NCBI RefSeq assembly: GCF_018476885.1 | Contig: NZ_JAHCVJ010000012.1 | Location: forward strand, 1 to 64,000 | Reading direction: 5' to 3' | DNA length: 64,000 bases | Source of the DNA: Geoanaerobacter pelophilus | GTDB taxonomy: Bacteria > Desulfobacterota > Desulfuromonadia > Geobacterales > DSM-12255 | Part shown: positions 16,356 through 23,823 of the stretch, in pieces | Layout: each line of letters opens with the position of its first letter | Position numbering within the stretch: position 1 is the first letter of the stretch | The notes under the pieces: generated by a model | The model's database searches: none | Seen by the model: the letters and a program-made list of their open reading frames with translations, nothing else | Told to the model about the DNA's origin: nothing | Made by a program: the position numbers and the translations under genes

Positions 16356-16766
16356 TCAGAGAGCCGCTTCGATCATGGTTTTGATTGCAGCGTAACTCTC
16401 GGCTAGGGAATCGGCAAAGGCCGGGTCGCCGACCAGTGTCTCGATCATTGGACGGTTATAGACCAGAAACCGCACCTGAGTCCTGCCGTCACGGGAAAAT
16501 ATCATGACGAACTTTGGCATCAGGGGTGCGCGCTCCGGATTAGCCTGGAGGCTAGCCGCCGCTTTTTCAGGTTTGCAGATCTGGATCATGTGAAGGTCAA
16601 ACCATTGCGCCACCTCTACTCCGTGAGCACCAAAGGAGTTGGCCATATTCATGCCGCTTTCGTTGTGGATGCTGAAACCTCTTGAGCCTGCTGCGCTCTT
16701 TAGATCCGCCACAAACTGTATGAGGGGTTTATCTGTCTCTTTCTGGTAAAGTTCCGCCCATTGCAT
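16356..16766 (-). CDS. DUF302-family protein
   Basis: 136 residues from the ATG at 16766. The pattern VADLKSAAGSRGFSIHNESG, APLMPKFVMIFSRDG and PAFADSLAESY matches DUF302 (small alpha/beta proteins of unknown function, common next to rhodanese and sulfur genes). A longer frame upstream overlaps the rhodanese gene and is unlikely to be used. No signal peptide is evident. Its place between a rhodanese and a permease gene fits a persulfide or metalloid role, but none is shown. Confidence 0.6.
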   Translation of the reverse strand: MQWAELYQKETDKPLIQFVADLKSAAGSRGFSIHNESGMNMANSFGAHGVEVAQWFDLHMIQICKPEKAAASLQANPERAPLMPKFVMIFSRDGRTQVRFLVYNRPMIETLVGDPAFADSLAESYAAIKTMIEAAL

Positions 16767-16812
16767 CCGTTCGTTTCCCTTCTCTATAAAAAGTGTACTC
16801 ACTGGTGGTGCG

Positions 16813-17121
16813 TTATACGTCCTGAGGCCGTCCGGCTTGTCTCCATGCTGCCATATGTCCTTCAAGCAGTGTCACATTCCGATAGCCGAAAAACCCCAGT
16901 AAACTTTTGACAATTTGTGCGCGGGGACCATGTTCGCAGGTCACTACCATTTCGGCGTTTTTATCTGAAGGGATGGGTGCCATTCTCAACATTATTTTCC
17001 ATGTCGGAGCATGGATGGCGTTGGGAATGTGGCCTTTTTTGAATTCAAAAGCGGTGCGTACATCTACAACAGCGGGCGCCTTTTTAGATGTAATTCTCTT
17101 CAATAGTTCCTGAGGCTGCAT
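16813..17121 (-). CDS. Single-domain rhodanese
   Basis: 102 residues, cytoplasmic. CH2A motif VVDVRTAFEFKKGHIPNAIH and active-site loop CEHGPRA with the catalytic Cys; CH2B-like GYRNVTLLEGHMAAW. Rhodaneses transfer sulfane sulfur through a Cys persulfide. GGAG precedes the ATG. Part of the leftward redox operon between a small membrane protein and DUF302. Confidence 0.85.
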   Translation of the reverse strand: MQPQELLKRITSKKAPAVVDVRTAFEFKKGHIPNAIHAPTWKIMLRMAPIPSDKNAEMVVTCEHGPRAQIVKSLLGFFGYRNVTLLEGHMAAWRQAGRPQDV

Positions 17122-17144
17122 CTAGTCTCCTTCGTCTGGAAGTA

Positions 17145-17369
17145 TCAGATTATCCTGTTTTTATTGATCAGGTCTATGGCAACCCGGTAAACCAGTAACA
17201 GGAATGGCCAGGCATGCCACACTAGGTCAAAGATGTCGATTGGCCTTTTCAGAGTACCGTTCATCAGCATTCTGATCTTTTCTACAATGTGCGGCTGCGG
17301 GAAGAAGGGTGCAAAGCCGAGCAGAAGGGTTAACGGGATGAGAAACTTGTAGTCGAGCAGATTAATCAT
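17145..17369 (-). CDS. Small membrane protein
   Basis: 74 residues with two hydrophobic segments (FLIPLTLLLGFAPFF and WPFLLLVYRVAIDLI) separated by a basic loop. No family recognised. Its start overlaps the end of the methyltransferase gene by 8 bp, so it is translationally coupled. It may be an accessory of the permease or CcdA in this operon. Confidence 0.6.
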   Translation of the reverse strand: MINLLDYKFLIPLTLLLGFAPFFPQPHIVEKIRMLMNGTLKRPIDIFDLVWHAWPFLLLVYRVAIDLINKNRII

Positions 17370-18063
17370 GGGAGTTCACATATTCAGATGGCCGTAACAC
17401 GTTCAAACGTCGATCAGCCTCAAGGATTATGCCGTCAGCAGTACGGTGTTGTTCTAAAAACCGCCTGACGTCATTGACAAAAGATTCAGGCTGTTGAGGA
17501 TAGTTCGGCAGCATGCTTGACAGGAAGTCGTCATCATCGTCAAACCGGAACTGGGTGCGAAATGCTATAGTCTCTCCCATAGTCCAGCCATTCATTTCAA
17601 GCATGTTACGTATGGCTGCTTCACGTGCAGGCCGTTCATCGCCGCTACCTGCACCGAAGCGCTCTTTTGCTTCGGTGAACGACCCGCCATCACCAGGCTC
17701 GATGACAACAATAGTTCCGTCTTTACCGAGAAGGGCAGCAGCCGACAGCAGGCTTTTTGACATTTCCGTTTCAGGAACATGATGAAGTGAAAGGGTGTAG
17801 ATGACTATGTCGAAATTGCCGATTGAAGAGTCCGGAACCCCCTTCAGTGCCTGCATAAACAGAACATTATTCGCATAAAAGGAGGTCCGTGCGTAATCTA
17901 TGGCGCAAGCATCCGGGTCTACAGCAACCACACGCCTGGCGTATTTCGCCAAGTCGCGGGTAATTCTCCCCTTGCCGCACCCTATTTCAAGGACGTCCTT
18001 GCCACGAATATCACAGTGGGACAGAATCGTGGCAATGTACTGATTTGTAGGGTCCTGAAGCAC
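17362..18063 (-). CDS. Class I SAM-dependent methyltransferase
   Basis: 233 residues. Motif I VLEIGCGKGRITRDLA binds SAM, followed by VVAVDPDACAID (motif II) and FDIVIYTLSLHHVPE (motif IV). It starts with GTG at 18063 immediately after the TAA of the upstream gene, with AAGGA 8 nt before it. The substrate cannot be read from the sequence; given the rhodanese, permease and OsmC neighbours, a metalloid or thiol substrate is possible. Confidence 0.75.
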   Translation of the reverse strand: MLQDPTNQYIATILSHCDIRGKDVLEIGCGKGRITRDLAKYARRVVAVDPDACAIDYARTSFYANNVLFMQALKGVPDSSIGNFDIVIYTLSLHHVPETEMSKSLLSAAALLGKDGTIVVIEPGDGGSFTEAKERFGAGSGDERPAREAAIRNMLEMNGWTMGETIAFRTQFRFDDDDDFLSSMLPNYPQQPESFVNDVRRFLEQHRTADGIILEADRRLNVLRPSEYVNSHD

Positions 18064-18363
18064 TTAAGAGTTCCTTGATGTTTTCATATCATTCTCTAAC
18101 GACTGTTTTGGCTCGCTCATATGGGCTTTTTTGCATTCTTGCTTTTTCCTCAAACACTGCATAACCTTTTTAACTTCTTCAGTGTCGTAAGGGTCAAGGT
18201 CAAAAGGAACGTTCTCTCCACCGAACTCCTTAAATATCCTGTATCTGTTGCATGATGAATAGTCACCAAAACAGAGCCTCTTCTTAATATACTCTTCTGT
18301 CTGGGGCATGTTCTTCATGTTGTCGATGAAGAACTGGCAACATGCCATCAATTCACACTCCAT
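18064..18363 (-). CDS. Cys-rich small protein
   Basis: 99 residues with an N-terminal cysteine cluster: CELMACCQFFIDNM, MPQTEEYIKKRLCFGDYSSCNRYRI. The pattern C...CC.FF...M...P....YC.G....C.RY is one I recognise from N-termini of many deltaproteobacterial signalling proteins, probably a metal or Fe-S site. Here it is free-standing with a charged tail. Directly abuts the GTG of the methyltransferase. Confidence 0.6.
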   Translation of the reverse strand: MECELMACCQFFIDNMKNMPQTEEYIKKRLCFGDYSSCNRYRIFKEFGGENVPFDLDPYDTEEVKKVMQCLRKKQECKKAHMSEPKQSLENDMKTSRNS

Positions 18364-18382
18364 ATCACACCTCTTTATGTCA

Positions 18383-18631
18383 TCAGTTCAAAACCCGACG
18401 AATTGTACTCTGAATCGTCTCTGCTCCAACAGATGTGTCAAAACACCCTGTACCTGCATAAGGATCGAAATTGTCGATCTGATCAATAAGCAGTTCGATC
18501 AGATGAACCTTCTCTTCATAGAGGTCAGGTTCGTCTGCTATCGTCATGACTTCAGCAAGTAGCCACGAAGGGAATTCATTATCCAGGTTTTGCTGGAGTG
18601 CGACTGCTCTGAGTTTTTCAAACAGTTCCAT
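18383..18631 (-). CDS. Small acidic protein of unknown function
   Basis: 82 residues from the ATG at 18631 (weak GGGTGAG upstream; another in-frame ATG lies at 18649). Predicted helical, acidic, with DNFDPYAGTGCFDTSVGAE near the C-terminus. No recognised domain. Part of the same leftward run between the DUF134 gene and the Cys-rich gene. Confidence 0.5.
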   Translation of the reverse strand: MELFEKLRAVALQQNLDNEFPSWLLAEVMTIADEPDLYEEKVHLIELLIDQIDNFDPYAGTGCFDTSVGAETIQSTIRRVLN

Positions 18632-18703
18632 TGTTTTCTCACCCGTCATGCTATACCGCTCGATTGGCTGATCTTCAGCAGTAATTTTTTCACAAAAACG
18701 TCA

Positions 18704-18994
18704 TTACGTGCTTCCGGAAATGGCCAATGCCTTTTGTCCCACAAGCGCCTTAGCGACCTTATTGCGTGCACTGGCCAGAACCCTTTGAACCGTGCCTCGA
18801 GAAATTCCCATGCAGACTCCCGCCTGCTCCTGAGTCATTCCCTCTCCGTCACACAGATGCAGCGATTCCAGTTCGTCCTGGGCGAGTTGAATGACCTGAA
18901 TATCTTTCAGCGGCACTCCCGCCGGTTTAAAGACCGCCGCGTATCCGGCACGGTGCGGGCAGATACAGTTCCTCGGCTTACGTGGACGCGGCAT
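18704..18994 (-). CDS. DUF134 (UPF0251) DNA-binding protein
   Basis: 96 residues: MPRPRKPRNCICPHRAGY and then a sigma70-region-4-like helix-turn-helix, MTQEQAGVCMGISRGTVQRVLASAR. UPF0251 proteins are small putative regulators commonly found next to NifX-like (dinitrogenase Fe-Mo cofactor) proteins, as here. Start at 18994 (MPRPRK); the start lies 3 bp beyond the NifX-like stop. Probably a transcription regulator of the operon. Confidence 0.8.
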   Translation of the reverse strand: MPRPRKPRNCICPHRAGYAAVFKPAGVPLKDIQVIQLAQDELESLHLCDGEGMTQEQAGVCMGISRGTVQRVLASARNKVAKALVGQKALAISGST

Positions 18995-18996
18995 GG

Positions 18997-19377
18997 TTAG
19001 TGAGAGCACCCATGACTGTGTCCATGTCCGCCGCAGGTATGGCCCGGCATATATTCAGACAGCCCGTCAGACTGGAAGAGTGCAACATTGTCTGCAATTG
19101 TTCCAACCTGTGCCTGAAATACCCGCATCCCGGCAGCATTCAGTTTGTGAAGTGCGCCGCCGCCAATGCCTCCAACAACCACTGCATCCACTTTATAGCC
19201 GCCAAGCCCTGCTAGCGGATTGCAACCGCCGTGCTGATGGACCTGGTCGTTGATGTTTAAAGATGTTACTTCGTTGGTGGACATATCCACTACGACAAAC
19301 CCGGGTGCAGACCCGAAATGCCCGTATACCTTACTCTCCAACCCTTGATTTTCCTCAACTGGAAAACATATTTTCAT
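18997..19377 (-). CDS. Dinitrogenase iron-molybdenum cofactor family (NifX/NafY-like) protein
   Basis: 126 residues. MKICFPVEENQGLESKVYGHFGSAPGF and GGCNPLAGLGGYKVDAVVVGG are family hallmarks; the C-terminus is His/Cys-rich (HTCGGHGHSHGCSH), a likely metal-binding tail. Free-standing members bind Fe-S or metal clusters; without nif genes nearby a nitrogenase role is not implied. First gene of the twelve-gene leftward run and therefore closest to the regulatory palindrome at 19569. Confidence 0.8.
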   Translation of the reverse strand: MKICFPVEENQGLESKVYGHFGSAPGFVVVDMSTNEVTSLNINDQVHQHGGCNPLAGLGGYKVDAVVVGGIGGGALHKLNAAGMRVFQAQVGTIADNVALFQSDGLSEYMPGHTCGGHGHSHGCSH

Positions 19378-19709
19378 TTAATCCTCCCACCGATGTTTTG
19401 TGACTATGCACAAAATACTATTCAGATATATGAATGTCAATATGTAATGCACATTCCAAAATTATGTTGAGAAAATGCTAAAAAGTCATCGTGCAGATTA
19501 ATGCAATAAATAGGCTCTACCTGCTAAATACTGCACATAAATCACGATTCGACCATTGTGTCGCTTAGTATTTGATTCACAAATCAAATAGTTATGTATT
19601 GATCTTTGTTCGACACGCTACAGGAGATATACACGATGATTCGCTTTTTATCTTCGTGTGAACGTGCTATAAGAGACTAAAATACGATCCAAGTTGCATT
19701 CACGGCAAA
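19378..19709. other. AT-rich regulatory region with palindrome
   Basis: About 330 bp without a solid gene, between the leftward redox operon and rightward genes. It contains TATTTGATT-caca-AATCAAATA at 19569-19590 (9-bp perfect arms), a likely operator. A tiny frame at 19635 (AGGAG before ATG, 14 codons, MIRFLSSCERAIRD) may be a leader or truncated start. Confidence 0.45.
19569..19590. promoter_or_regulatory. Perfect inverted repeat, putative operator
   Basis: TATTTGATT-caca-AATCAAATA. Located about 190 bp upstream of the NifX-like start and 120 bp upstream of the rightward small gene; it may serve either direction. Confidence 0.5.
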
Positions 19710-20018
19710 ATGATAAATTATCACCGCGTTCGATTTCTCATAACTTGTGTGACTGCGCTCAGTATTCTCTTTCTCGGGATGCGTGTGCCAGATATCTCAC
19801 GCCCACACCGCCACAAACCAATCAATCGAGCAGTTTTAGACAAGCAGGTCAAGGCACCACAAAGCGCTGTAAAAAAGTCTTTCGAAACTGTTGCAATCAC
19901 CATTAGACCTGTTGAGATCTCCTCGCCTGTCTTTTATCGCTCCGATTTCCAATATGCATTTCAACCTCCCGGTTATTCGCATTTTTCACCAAACGCTCCC
20001 CGAGCCCCCCCCTGTTAA
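19710..20018 (+). CDS. Possible small exported protein
   Basis: 102 residues, with a signal-like segment near the N-terminus (VRFLITCVTALSILFLG) and a Pro-rich tail (FQPPGYSHFSPNAPRAPP). Small Pro-tailed exported proteins of this look often open metal-efflux operons. No good ribosome site is visible and composition is only moderately gene-like, so it could be spurious. Confidence 0.35.
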   Translation: MINYHRVRFLITCVTALSILFLGMRVPDISRPHRHKPINRAVLDKQVKAPQSAVKKSFETVAITIRPVEISSPVFYRSDFQYAFQPPGYSHFSPNAPRAPPC

Positions 20019-20136
20019 TCGTCTGACTTTTCAGCCACATTCCTGAAAACATCTAACCCTGTACGTTGCCGGTAGCCTATTGGTTCGCAATGAACAGGGT
20101 GTTGTGCATTATTCTATCCATAACAAAGGAGATGAC

Positions 20137-20715
20137 ATGAATAAGTCTGTTAATCAGTTAGTTACAATTTTGTTTGCTGGGATGTTCCTGTATACCGGTT
20201 GCGCCAAACAGGAGGTTGTCAAGAAAGACGAACCTCTTGTATCAAAAGGAACAGCGGCCAAACCGGTAGATATGAAGAGCAAATCTCCTGATTCCGGTGA
20301 TGCAAATACGCAACCTCGTGTCAGTGAGGAAGCAAAAAAATCAGAAAAACCAGAGGTGCTGACGGCTACTTCCGAAATGAAAACAGCGTTGGAGAAAATA
20401 TATTTCGACTTTGACTCATCGACACTAAGCGAAACTGCCCGCCAAACTCTGTCCAGAACCTTTGACGTACTGAAGCAAAACCCACAATTAAAAGTCAGAG
20501 TTGAAGGTCATTGTGATGAACGTGGTTCAGACTCATACAACCTGGCTCTCGGAGAGCGTCGGGCAAGGACAGCATCTCATTATCTGAACTCACTGGGGGT
20601 TTCAGATCAGCGATTATCCACCGTCAGTTATGGAGAGGAAAAACCGAATGACCTAGGACATGATGAAGCATCGTGGGCCAAAAACCGTCGCGACGAATTC
20701 ATTATAATCAAGTAG
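20137..20715 (+). CDS. Pal-like OmpA-domain lipoprotein
   Basis: 192 residues. Lipoprotein signal with lipobox LYTGC; a Lys/Ser-rich linker (about 25-85); then a complete OmpA/Pal domain: YFDFDSSTLSETARQTL, VRVEGHCDERGS and YNLALGERRARTA. Such proteins tether the outer membrane to peptidoglycan. Start at 20137 with AGGAG upstream; an upstream in-frame ATG at 20080 lacks a site. Followed by a long hairpin and the TPR protein gene. Since tol genes are not adjacent, it may be a Pal paralogue. Confidence 0.8.
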   Translation: MNKSVNQLVTILFAGMFLYTGCAKQEVVKKDEPLVSKGTAAKPVDMKSKSPDSGDANTQPRVSEEAKKSEKPEVLTATSEMKTALEKIYFDFDSSTLSETARQTLSRTFDVLKQNPQLKVRVEGHCDERGSDSYNLALGERRARTASHYLNSLGVSDQRLSTVSYGEEKPNDLGHDEASWAKNRRDEFIIIK

Positions 20716-20723
20716 ACAGCCCT

Positions 20724-20761
20724 GGGGAAATGAGGGCTGTTTCGTAAGCCCTCATCTCCCC
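20724..20761 (+). terminator. Long hairpin after the Pal-like gene
   Basis: GGGGAAATGAGGGCT paired with AGCCCTCATCTCCCC (15 bp, one mismatch), loop gtttcgta. No U-tract follows, so it may be a weak terminator or mRNA-stabilising hairpin. Confidence 0.5.
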
Positions 20762-20866
20762 GTGTGTGCCCTGAGCCTGTATCATTGCCAGCGGTTAACG
20801 TACTGAGAATTGTTTTTCTCTCATCGTTGTTTAGCGTGAAATAGGCAAACACGGAGAATGCTCATC

Positions 20867-22723
20867 ATGACTAAAGAAAAAACATCATTCCCTGCAGCCC
20901 TACTTAAAACATCTCTTGGCTTGATTGCAATTGCAGTTTTCTTTTTGCTGTTGTGCGGATTCGACTGGGGCTTCAGAAAAGAGCCCTGTCAGGAGGCGGC
21001 ACAGATGCTTGCCAACTCATCGCAAGGGATGACTGAACCGCTTGTGGGACCGATAATAACTCTCTGTCCTGAAGGTGCAATTGGTCACCTGGCAAAAGGT
21101 TTCCAACTTGAACGAAAAAGGGATGTCAGTCAGGCGATCGAAGAATATCAAAAGGCTGCAAATCTTGATTCAACAATGGAACAAGTTCACGGCAGTCTAG
21201 GGTTATTGCACCTTGAACAGGGTTCGGATGTTTCTGCGGCAGCAGAGTTGACAAAGGCTCTGAATGATTCGCGTGACCCACGTTATCACCGGGGATTGGC
21301 AAAGATTCTTAACAAGGAAGGCGAGACAGCGTTACTCATCTATCATGCAGAAGAAGCAGTGAAAGAAAATCCAAATGACCTGGAGGTTATTAACTGGCTC
21401 GCTGACGCCTATGTGAGAAATGGTGACCTCGATAAAGCCGCAATTGAATATGAAAAGGTTATTGCCAGAGATTCGAACAATGAACATGCGCGGTGCGGTC
21501 TTGGCAGCATCCATGAAAAAAGTGGCAGAATTGATGATGCCATACGAGAGTATAACGCTGCCGCTCTTGCCAACCCTTCTGACAAGTCCATTCATAAGCA
21601 GTTGGCCGATCTGTATCGGCAAAAAGGGGACAAATTGCTTGCTGAAAAAGAGATGGAACTGGCAGGGATCAACCCAAGAGAAGCAGACATTGCCTCACTG
21701 ATGCAGAAAGGCAATGAACTGCTTCTTGCCCGAAATTATGACAAGGCTGTAGAAACATATGAGATAGTTGTAAAGATGCAGCCAAACCGGTTAGATGCAA
21801 TGGAAAAACTAGGAGACGCCCATATGGCAGCAGGTCGTGATGATGACGCCATTAAAGCCTATAGTCAGGTAATCATACTTAACCCGTCGATCCCTTCACT
21901 TCATTACACTTTGGGAATACTCTTCGAGCGTAAGGGGCTGCTGGACAAGGCAGAGGCGGAATACAAGATGTCATTGCAGTATGACTCCAAAAATGGCGAC
22001 CCGCGACGCCGGTTGGCCGACATATATACTCTTCGCGGCAACTTTACCCAATCAATCTCTGAGTACAACGAACTGATCAAACTCCGCGGTGATAATCCAA
22101 TCCTTCACTTCAGGTTGGCACGGCTCTATGACAAAAACAAGGATTCACGGAAAGCCATCGACGAGTATCTGGAAGCAGTCAGACTTTCTCCAGACAACTT
22201 GGAGATAAGAAAAGAACTTGCTGCGCTGTATGCCAGAAAAGGATTGCATGCCGAAGCAGAGCGCCAGTATCAGGAAATTCTACGCCTTGACCGAAACGAT
22301 CAGGGGATCCGAAACGCATTACTGTCAAACTATGTAAAACAAAAAAAATATGACGGACTGATTGCCCTCCTCAAGGAAGCAGTTGATATCAACCCGAATG
22401 ATTCCAACTCGCATTATAAACTCGGAATTGTCTATGACTTCAAGAAGGAGTATGAACTCGCTGCTGCCGAGTATCAAAAAGCCATAGACCTCAATCCAGA
22501 TCACGCCAAATCGTTGAACGCACTAGGTAAACTCAAAATTAAAACTGGAGAGTTAAAAAAGGCAAAAACCCTTCTGGAGGCGGCACGCATGGCTGATCCG
22601 AACTTCACCGAGCCACGTGAACTATTGAGCAATATCCGGGAAGAACCTAATGCGACCAAACAGCGTAAAAGTTCTCGCAAAGTTAAAGTCCCGAAAAGAA
22701 AGAGCACTCCAAAGAAAAAATAA
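20867..22723 (+). CDS. Membrane-anchored TPR-repeat protein
   Basis: 618 residues. One N-terminal membrane helix (LGLIAIAVFFLLLCGF) and about fourteen tetratricopeptide repeats with the typical A..E...A....P....A......G....A pattern (for example LDKAAIEYEKVIARDSNN). The C-terminus is strongly basic (SSRKVKVPKRKSTPKKK). TPR arrays scaffold protein complexes, here on the periplasmic side or cytoplasmic side depending on topology. Start at 20867 is preferred over 20858 for spacing to GGAGA. No functional partner is evident beyond the neighbouring Pal-like protein. Confidence 0.75.
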   Translation: MTKEKTSFPAALLKTSLGLIAIAVFFLLLCGFDWGFRKEPCQEAAQMLANSSQGMTEPLVGPIITLCPEGAIGHLAKGFQLERKRDVSQAIEEYQKAANLDSTMEQVHGSLGLLHLEQGSDVSAAAELTKALNDSRDPRYHRGLAKILNKEGETALLIYHAEEAVKENPNDLEVINWLADAYVRNGDLDKAAIEYEKVIARDSNNEHARCGLGSIHEKSGRIDDAIREYNAAALANPSDKSIHKQLADLYRQKGDKLLAEKEMELAGINPREADIASLMQKGNELLLARNYDKAVETYEIVVKMQPNRLDAMEKLGDAHMAAGRDDDAIKAYSQVIILNPSIPSLHYTLGILFERKGLLDKAEAEYKMSLQYDSKNGDPRRRLADIYTLRGNFTQSISEYNELIKLRGDNPILHFRLARLYDKNKDSRKAIDEYLEAVRLSPDNLEIRKELAALYARKGLHAEAERQYQEILRLDRNDQGIRNALLSNYVKQKKYDGLIALLKEAVDINPNDSNSHYKLGIVYDFKKEYELAAAEYQKAIDLNPDHAKSLNALGKLKIKTGELKKAKTLLEAARMADPNFTEPRELLSNIREEPNATKQRKSSRKVKVPKRKSTPKKK

Positions 22724-22823
22724 GTATGGGCTAGAGCAGCAATGGTGGCTGATATAATTGCTGAAAACGGCAAATCTCTTTAGAAAATAAATAAAAAACA
22801 GATCTTTTCCTTTGAGGCACAAT

Positions 22824-23153
22824 ATGTCACAGGAACCATCCAAGGCATTTGTTGAATTTGATCTTACAATCCATGTTTTCACTGTCTCGGCAACTCTTGT
22901 CGGTGTTTGTTTAACTGTTATAGGGATAATGCGACATTTAGGTGGAGTACGTGCGTCACATTATGGCCAGGAGTTGCTTGCCCTTGATGCATTTCTGTTT
23001 CTCCTCAGTTGTATTCTTTCATATATTTCTTTGAAAATACGAAGTTACAATAAACGCAAGAGTCTTTTGGCAAATATTGCAGACAATCTTTTCATATTAG
23101 CGCTGTCTTTAATGGCAGTCGTCTGTGGTCTTATAGTGTATGAGGTTATATAA
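22824..23153 (+). CDS. Small four-helix membrane protein
   Basis: 109 residues with hydrophobic segments at VFTVSATLVGVCLTVIGI, ALDAFLFLLSCILSYISL and LFILALSLMAVVCGLIVY. No family named with confidence. GAGG upstream of the ATG at 22824. The gene ends 40 bp before the TauE/SafE-type gene. Confidence 0.55.
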   Translation: MSQEPSKAFVEFDLTIHVFTVSATLVGVCLTVIGIMRHLGGVRASHYGQELLALDAFLFLLSCILSYISLKIRSYNKRKSLLANIADNLFILALSLMAVVCGLIVYEVI

Positions 23154-23193
23154 GGAGAAATATAAAGATCCTCCTTTTGGCGGAGAATTCACC

Positions 23194-23577
23194 ATGCCAC
23201 CGTTGTTTTTGTTTACATTAATCGGAATATTTGGAGGCGTAGCATCTGGAATGTTCGGCATCGGCGGAGGTATCGTCATTGTCCCTGCATTAATCTACTG
23301 GGCCGGTTTCTCGCAACACAAAGCCACAGGGACCAGCCTTGCTGTGCTATTGCCACCAATAGGTCTTGCCGCAACTCTCGAATACTATCGGCACGGTAAC
23401 GTCGACCTCAAGGCAGCCGTAATTATCGCGACTGCCATGTTCGTTGGTGCCTGGGGTGGTGCATTCCTAGCGAATCAGATGAAGGGCCCTCATTTACGTC
23501 TCATTTTCGGGGTTTTTGTGACGGGAATTGGCGTGTACCTTGTCTACGGAGCATGCAAACGCCTCGGTTGGTTGTGA
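23194..23577 (+). CDS. Half-size TauE/SafE (TSUP) permease
   Basis: 127 residues with four predicted helices. GIFGGVASGMFGIGGGIVIVPAL is the TSUP signature and KATGTSLAVLLPPIG the conserved second motif. TSUP proteins export sulfite, sulfonates or sulfur compounds; many have about 250 residues with two such halves, so this is a half-size form that would dimerise. GGAG precedes the ATG at 23194. It lies just outside the left end of the IS21 element. A 21-codon remnant of a second copy occurs at 37049. Confidence 0.75.
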   Translation: MPPLFLFTLIGIFGGVASGMFGIGGGIVIVPALIYWAGFSQHKATGTSLAVLLPPIGLAATLEYYRHGNVDLKAAVIIATAMFVGAWGGAFLANQMKGPHLRLIFGVFVTGIGVYLVYGACKRLGWL

Positions 23578-23653
23578 GATGATTCGAGCAGGGAAACTTA
23601 GTGCAGACACATGCACTCAAATATGTTTCATCTGCAAATTGCAAATTCCGGAT

Positions 23654-23775
23654 GAATCCGACCACCGTTCCGGCGTGAAACCGACCGCGATTCCGATTTG
23701 AATCCGACCAACATTCCGCTGGCAATCCGACCAGCGTTCCGGAACGAATCCGACCAAGCTGATGTAGTCGCAAGG
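23654..23775 (+). repeat. Left terminal repeats of the IS21 element
   Basis: Tandem 23-bp units of the form GAATCCGACCAnCGTTCCGGnnn starting at 23654, 23677, 23700, 23723 and 23746 (the last one partial), then TGTAGTCGCAAGG. These are presumed IstA-binding sites. Confidence 0.8.
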
Positions 23776-23823
23776 TAACTCAACAGCGTATTGTGCCCCT
23801 CATATTCACTAAGGAGGGCACCA

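Noticed and set aside
18997-19377. Nitrogenase cofactor biosynthesis role for the NifX-like protein
   Set aside because: No nif genes in the window; free-standing family members next to DUF134 are common in non-nitrogen contexts.
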